Source: Brevipalpus yothersi (Eukaryota; Arthropoda; Arachnida; Trombidiformes; Tenuipalpidae). Taken from it: a stretch of DNA of 64,000 nucleotides. The number at the start of each line of letters is the position of its first letter. The stretch's first letter is position 1. The position numbers and the translations under genes are program-made. The stretch lies in the NCBI GenBank assembly GCA_003956705.1, contig QZCP01000103.1, positions 3,233 to 67,232 of the forward strand, read 5' to 3'. Below are positions 60,046-64,000 of this stretch, piece after piece. The notes beneath the pieces are model-generated. The model did not search any database, was not told the DNA's origin, and was given only the letters and a program-made list of their open reading frames with translations.

Positions 60046-61944
60046 AAAATTAGTTGATTTGTACATTCAAATGAATTATCTCAAAAAGAGATAATGTAAA
60101 TGACTTTTTTTCGTTCAACTGTGCTTTCATCCATAAAAAATTATATTCAAAATGAATGATGTATAAATTATGTTGAACTTTAACAGTTAAAGTTGTCCAT
60201 CGAAGAAGTGTAGTCTTACCACTTCCAGAATTTCAGGACTATGATGAAAAATTTAAAAGCGGATTGATTAAAAGACTTATCATTACTTAAAGTTAGTTCT
60301 GTGATTTGGTTGTGATGATAGAATATGAGGTGATAGAATTGTGACTGTTAGAGATGATTAGGGGATAGGCGAATATGTTGAGATAAACAAAAACCAAGAT
60401 CCAAACAACCAGAGACACATCATCAAGATAGAAGCTGATTGTTTTTTGTTGATTTCCTCACCTCGTATGATGAAATCGGATCTTCACATTTGTGTTGTGT
60501 CTAAAACAACTTAAAATATGGGAATTTCCACAGGTCTCATCGAGCTGATCTTTCTGAGTTCTTTAGCAAACTTCATCTCATTTTTCTTTTTCCAGGCAAA
60601 AGATCAAAAAATTTTTCTCTTGACTCCATCAAGTTTAGTGAGACCATAAGCCAACTCGAAAAATCAGTAAAAAATTCCAAGGACCAAGGAGCGAATCATT
60701 TTCCCATGAGGCTAAAAATATCTACAGTATGTCTGTCCACGTAATTATCATCACTTTCTCTCATTTATGATCATAAAATAATTACTTCATTTGGATTGAA
60801 ACAGTCTCATCTGACAATACCAGATGAAAGGTATTCAATTTTTTGCATCTTAAAAAAATTTGCAAGCTTTTCGGCTGTTGAGATCAGTTTTTTTCGTAAT
60901 TCTTGATCGGAAATGGTTTTGAAATAATATTCTTACGAGAACTTGTATCCAGGATGAGAAAGACTCGAAAATAGAGCCGAAATACAATGTATTTTAACCA
61001 AATTCGTACTCATTCAAAATAAAACTAACAATTAGAAATAAGGCTGACAAAAATCTCATCTCTAGTGAAATCTCTTTCAATCGACATTATGACTGGACAG
61101 GAAACTCTCTCGGTGACTTGTTTGTTATTGAAAGCAAGCGAATTTTCCATCTGCTCTTCACACTGACGTCCAACTATCATTAAGTAATCAAGCTGTATGG
61201 ACAATTTTAATTAGATGGAAAGGAGGATACATTTTTCTGTGAAAGCATGATAAAAGAACTATTCATGCATAGTGGACATTTTTCATAGCAATATGAGAGT
61301 TTTAGGAGCGAATTTGATGTAAAATTTGATTAAGTGAATCCAAAACTTCCAATCATTGATGTTACATGTATTTCATTGGACTTGTTTCTTCAATATGGGA
61401 AATAGTTAAAAATTTCTCAACTCACAGAGAACTTTTCAGTTTCTTAGTAGATTTAAGACCTCAACTTAGCCATACTTGTCACTGATTCAGTAGCCTTATC
61501 TGGATTTCATTCAGACTCTGATCTGGATGATTGAAGAGGTCTTGTGAATTCTCGACTCTAGGATTGCATCATCTATACATTATTTGCGAATAATATTCAT
61601 TTTAAATATGAATTGCCTCTTATATCATATATCATATATATGAATATATTATATATTACATATTAATATAAAAAAATTCAGTCATTCAGATGGAGCCTAA
61701 GAACATTGTTAGGAAAGAGAAAGAGAGAGAAAGAAAGAGAGATTTTGTCTACAAAAAATTTATCAAATCTTTGCAAGAAATTTTTCTATTTTCATATTTC
61801 AATTTTCATTAGACCAAACATCGATCGAACGAGCGAGAGTAGTGATCGAAGTTAGCACTTTCGCTAGTAGCTTTGAAGACATCTTGAGGACAATTAACCC
61901 CTCCTTCATCCGACTATGATCTCATAGACGATGAAGTTGGTCAG
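60046..61944. other. intergenic, nothing recognised
   Basis: About 1.9 kb with no supported gene. There is an AT-only patch with ATAT/CATAT repeats at 61615-61675 and a short GA block near 61715-61742. Confidence 0.6.
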
Positions 61945-61950
61945 TATAAA
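61945..61950 (+). promoter_or_regulatory. TATA box, secreted paralogue 1
   Basis: TATAAA 88 bp before the ATG, in the context TGGTCAGTATAAA, which recurs at the second paralogue (there preceded by A rather than T). Confidence 0.7.
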
Positions 61951-62032
61951 GAGGGGTCTAATCATTGTCATTGCTTCATCTGAACGTTTGTTGACTTGGA
62001 ATATATTTCACTAAGGTTTTTAAATTATCAAG

Positions 62033-62614
62033 ATGAAGCTTTTTTTAAATTTTGTGATAATCGCGTTAACAGTTTCCATCCCTTCCATCACTTGTGATTC
62101 GGAAAATGATCCCATCGACCCTCAAGAAGAATATAATGCTCTCATGGACAAAGTTGGTTTCGCAAACTTAAATAACACCATTCAAGAAGGAATTCGAAAC
62201 ATCGTAATTAAAATGATTGAAAGTCAGCCCGATTTGAAAGCCAAGGTCGATGAAATTAATGCCAAAGAAGAAATAAGTCTTGAGGATCGTCAAGAACTAT
62301 TGATTCTGTTCAACAAAGCTTTCGATGCAAAAAAATCGTTCTATCGTGCTCAAGGCTTACAGGTAATGAAAGACGTTCCTCGACAAGTGATGAACTCCAT
62401 TAAGACCAAAATTATTGAGCTATGGAATAGAGTTAAAGACTTCTTCAAGCAAACTTGGAGAAAAATAACTCGAAAATCTGACGATCGTACCAAAAGATGG
62501 GTTGAAGTTGTTGATCATCGTCATCATTCAAATGATATGGGCCTTGCTATGATTCTAATTATGTTCATCTGGAATCTTTTCTTTCCACCCCGTGAAACAA
62601 TTGTCATTTATTAA
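62033..62614 (+). CDS. small secreted protein, novel tandem family, paralogue 1
   Basis: Single exon, 193 aa; I do not recognise the family. A signal peptide covers about residues 1-21 (MKLFLNFVIIALTVSIPSIT), ending at a Cys shared with paralogue 2 just before DSE. The mature part is mostly helical: an acidic DPIDPQEE motif, DKVGF, AKEEISLEDRQELLILFN, SFYRAQ and MKDVPRQ. A cationic amphipathic helix (IELWNRVKDFFKQTWRKITR) follows, then a TKRW dibasic site, a His-rich stretch and a hydrophobic segment (MGLAMILIMFIWNLFF) that could insert in membranes. The protein has one N-glycosylation site (NNT). Alignment to paralogue 2 is continuous except for a short insert near the C-terminus, at roughly 45% identity by eye. 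Function unknown; a membrane-active role is only a guess. Confidence 0.8.
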   Translation: MKLFLNFVIIALTVSIPSITCDSENDPIDPQEEYNALMDKVGFANLNNTIQEGIRNIVIKMIESQPDLKAKVDEINAKEEISLEDRQELLILFNKAFDAKKSFYRAQGLQVMKDVPRQVMNSIKTKIIELWNRVKDFFKQTWRKITRKSDDRTKRWVEVVDHRHHSNDMGLAMILIMFIWNLFFPPRETIVIY

Positions 62615-62743
62615 CGATGATAGCGATTAGTTGTATTCTTGTACTCCCCATACCATGGTCAAATCGCTAAAATTCTTTGAAATCGATATAAAAAGAAATA
62701 GACGTTTCTAGTTTGGATAATGGATTGAACATATTTAAATTTA

Positions 62744-62749
62744 AATAAA
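62744..62749 (+). terminator. poly(A) signal, secreted paralogue 1
   Basis: AATAAA 130 bp after the stop codon. Confidence 0.6.
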
Positions 62750-63212
62750 TAGCTCAAGATCTAATACAAATCTTCCATGATTTGAAGCACATAAAAAGCT
62801 TTTATCAAGAATTTAGGAATTGTTGACGAAATTTTTCCCTTATTTTTGGCAAGCTTTACATCAAACTTGGACGAGAGAGAGGTGAGTTCTCAGTTGATTG
62901 CTTGATTGCTTCCGATTTGCTCTCATCACTAAAGTTTCATCGTTTATTGAAAATGTTCCAAAAGTGAAGATGATACAAATTATAATAAAGATTGAATTAT
63001 TATCATGACATACTGAGCAACTGAAATGTTTTTAGAGTTTAAGGGTTGAATGGTTATTCTCAACTCTCATTTGAATGAAGAATTTGGTGGAAAAAATTCA
63101 ATAAGAAATGGATACAAATGATATTGGTGAGAAGCTATGCAACAGACATTGTAAGTGACAGATGACAAGAATGGACCGCCTCTCTCCAATCATGATTGTA
63201 CAGAATGGTCAG
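62750..63212. other. spacer between the two secreted paralogues
   Basis: About 460 bp, AT-rich, no remnant of a third copy was noticed. Confidence 0.5.
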
Positions 63213-63218
63213 TATAAA
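63213..63218 (+). promoter_or_regulatory. TATA box, secreted paralogue 2
   Basis: TATAAA 89 bp before the ATG, within TGGTCAGTATAAA, matching paralogue 1 in sequence and spacing. Confidence 0.7.
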
Positions 63219-63301
63219 AAGGTAGTCATAATCTTTCCATAGGCAAATTGATAATTTACATGTAATCGCCTAGAATTGTGTATTGAACAACCTTTCTCAA
63301 A

Positions 63302-63862
63302 ATGAAGTGTTTCCTGGTCTTAGTTACGATTTTACTTTTGACTTCTCTAGCTGCTTGTGACTCAAGTAGTGGTCCAATAGATCCTCGAGAAGAACTTCGT
63401 CTGATCGCCGAACAAGTTGGTTTCTCCAAATTCAATAATGAGACTCGAGAAGGACTGAAAAAACTCGTGGACAAAGTGATCGATAATTCACCTCCATTGC
63501 AAGAAAAACTCACAGAGCTGAGTGGCAAAGAGGAGATCACAGCCGAGGATCGTCAACAATTGATGGCATTATTTAATGCTGCTTGCGAAGAAAATAAATC
63601 AGTTTATCGAGTTGAGGCCAAAGAAGTTCTGAAGGATGTGCCACGACAGATGCTCACCTCATTGAAAGACAAAATTGTTGCCATATGGAATCGAGTTAAA
63701 AACTTTTTCAAACGGGCTTGGAGAAAGATCACTGGAAAATCTAACCAGAATATTCGTGAAAAAAGATTCCTCATTTTGCCTATTTTGTTCTTTGTAGCTG
63801 ATATTTTTGCGATCATCATTGTCTGTAAGTTCCTCTTCGGTTTGTTCAAAAGCAACAAATAA
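63302..63862 (+). CDS. small secreted protein, novel tandem family, paralogue 2
   Basis: Single exon, 186 aa, tandem duplicate of the preceding gene in the same orientation, about 690 bp downstream. A signal peptide covers about residues 1-18 (MKCFLVLVTILLLTSLAA) ending in the shared Cys-Asp-Ser. Conserved with paralogue 1: PIDPREE, EQVGF, GKEEITAEDRQQLMALFN, the YR pair, LKDVPRQ, and the amphipathic cationic helix IWNRVKNFFKRAWRKITGK. After a dibasic EKR the C-terminus is strongly hydrophobic (FLILPILFFVADIFAIIIV), long enough for a transmembrane helix, and ends in a short basic tail. The C-terminal hydrophobic parts differ in sequence between paralogues while the helical core is kept. Function unknown. 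Confidence 0.8.
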   Translation: MKCFLVLVTILLLTSLAACDSSSGPIDPREELRLIAEQVGFSKFNNETREGLKKLVDKVIDNSPPLQEKLTELSGKEEITAEDRQQLMALFNAACEENKSVYRVEAKEVLKDVPRQMLTSLKDKIVAIWNRVKNFFKRAWRKITGKSNQNIREKRFLILPILFFVADIFAIIIVCKFLFGLFKSNK

Positions 63863-63950
63863 GATAAAAAGATAATCCCAAGAGTATAGAAAAATGGTGA
63901 GAGTTCCATTTCATTGGACCGATTTGGAGTCTTTCCATCGTTGACAACTG

Positions 63951-63956
63951 AATAAA
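63951..63956 (+). terminator. poly(A) signal, secreted paralogue 2
   Basis: AATAAA 89 bp after the stop codon. Confidence 0.6.
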
Positions 63957-64000
63957 AATATCAAAAATTCAATTCTGTCTTTCATACTGCCTTATAAACC

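Overview
This window is eukaryotic nuclear DNA: AT-rich, with mostly short introns (about 55-120 bp, GT..AG), metazoan housekeeping genes on both strands, and long GA/CT microsatellites between genes. The gene set (AP-3 beta, dynamin, Notum, TBK1/IKK-epsilon, LAMTOR1, PARN, MON1) indicates an animal. The compact introns and a protein resembling the mite group-7 allergen (TULIP) family suggest an arthropod, most likely a mite; that assignment is inference. No prokaryotic, viral or intact transposon genes were recognised.

Layout. 0-7.9 kb is gene-free and full of (GA/CT)n. 7.9-18.2 kb holds AP-3 beta (+, lacking its C-terminal ear), EMG1 copy a (-), dynamin (-) and EMG1 copy b (-). The EMG1 copies lie in a ~1.7-kb segmental duplication that brackets dynamin. 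18.7-24.6 kb holds Dr1/NC2-beta (-) head-to-head with SART1 (+), then TIM50 (+) convergent with the first of three SLC25A19-like mitochondrial carriers (-). 24.6-29.7 kb is gene-poor and GA/CT-rich. 29.8-32.2 kb is a large His/Ser-rich unidentified protein (+). 33-39 kb holds a TMEM53-like hydrolase (-) and two more SLC25A19-like carriers (-). 39.9-46.9 kb holds TBK1 (+), LAMTOR1 (-), OSTC (+) and Notum (-). 48.6-53.6 kb holds an MFSD4B/NaGLT1-like transporter (-) and a signal-anchored two-domain TULIP protein (-). 55.8-60.0 kb holds PARN (+) and MON1 (+). 62-63.9 kb holds two tandem paralogues (+) of a small secreted family I do not recognise, each with the same TATA-box arrangement.

There are no operons. 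Several products act in endolysosomal trafficking or signalling (AP-3 beta, dynamin, MON1, LAMTOR1, TBK1), but this looks like coincidence. The best leads are the tandem secreted family, the EMG1 duplication with its near-identical E-box promoter, the earless AP-3 beta, the three intronless carriers, and the TULIP protein with a furin-like site between its two domains. Exon boundaries were read by eye from splice consensus, phase and family alignment. Starts were placed on ATG codons; where an open frame extends upstream only from a non-ATG codon this was not used.
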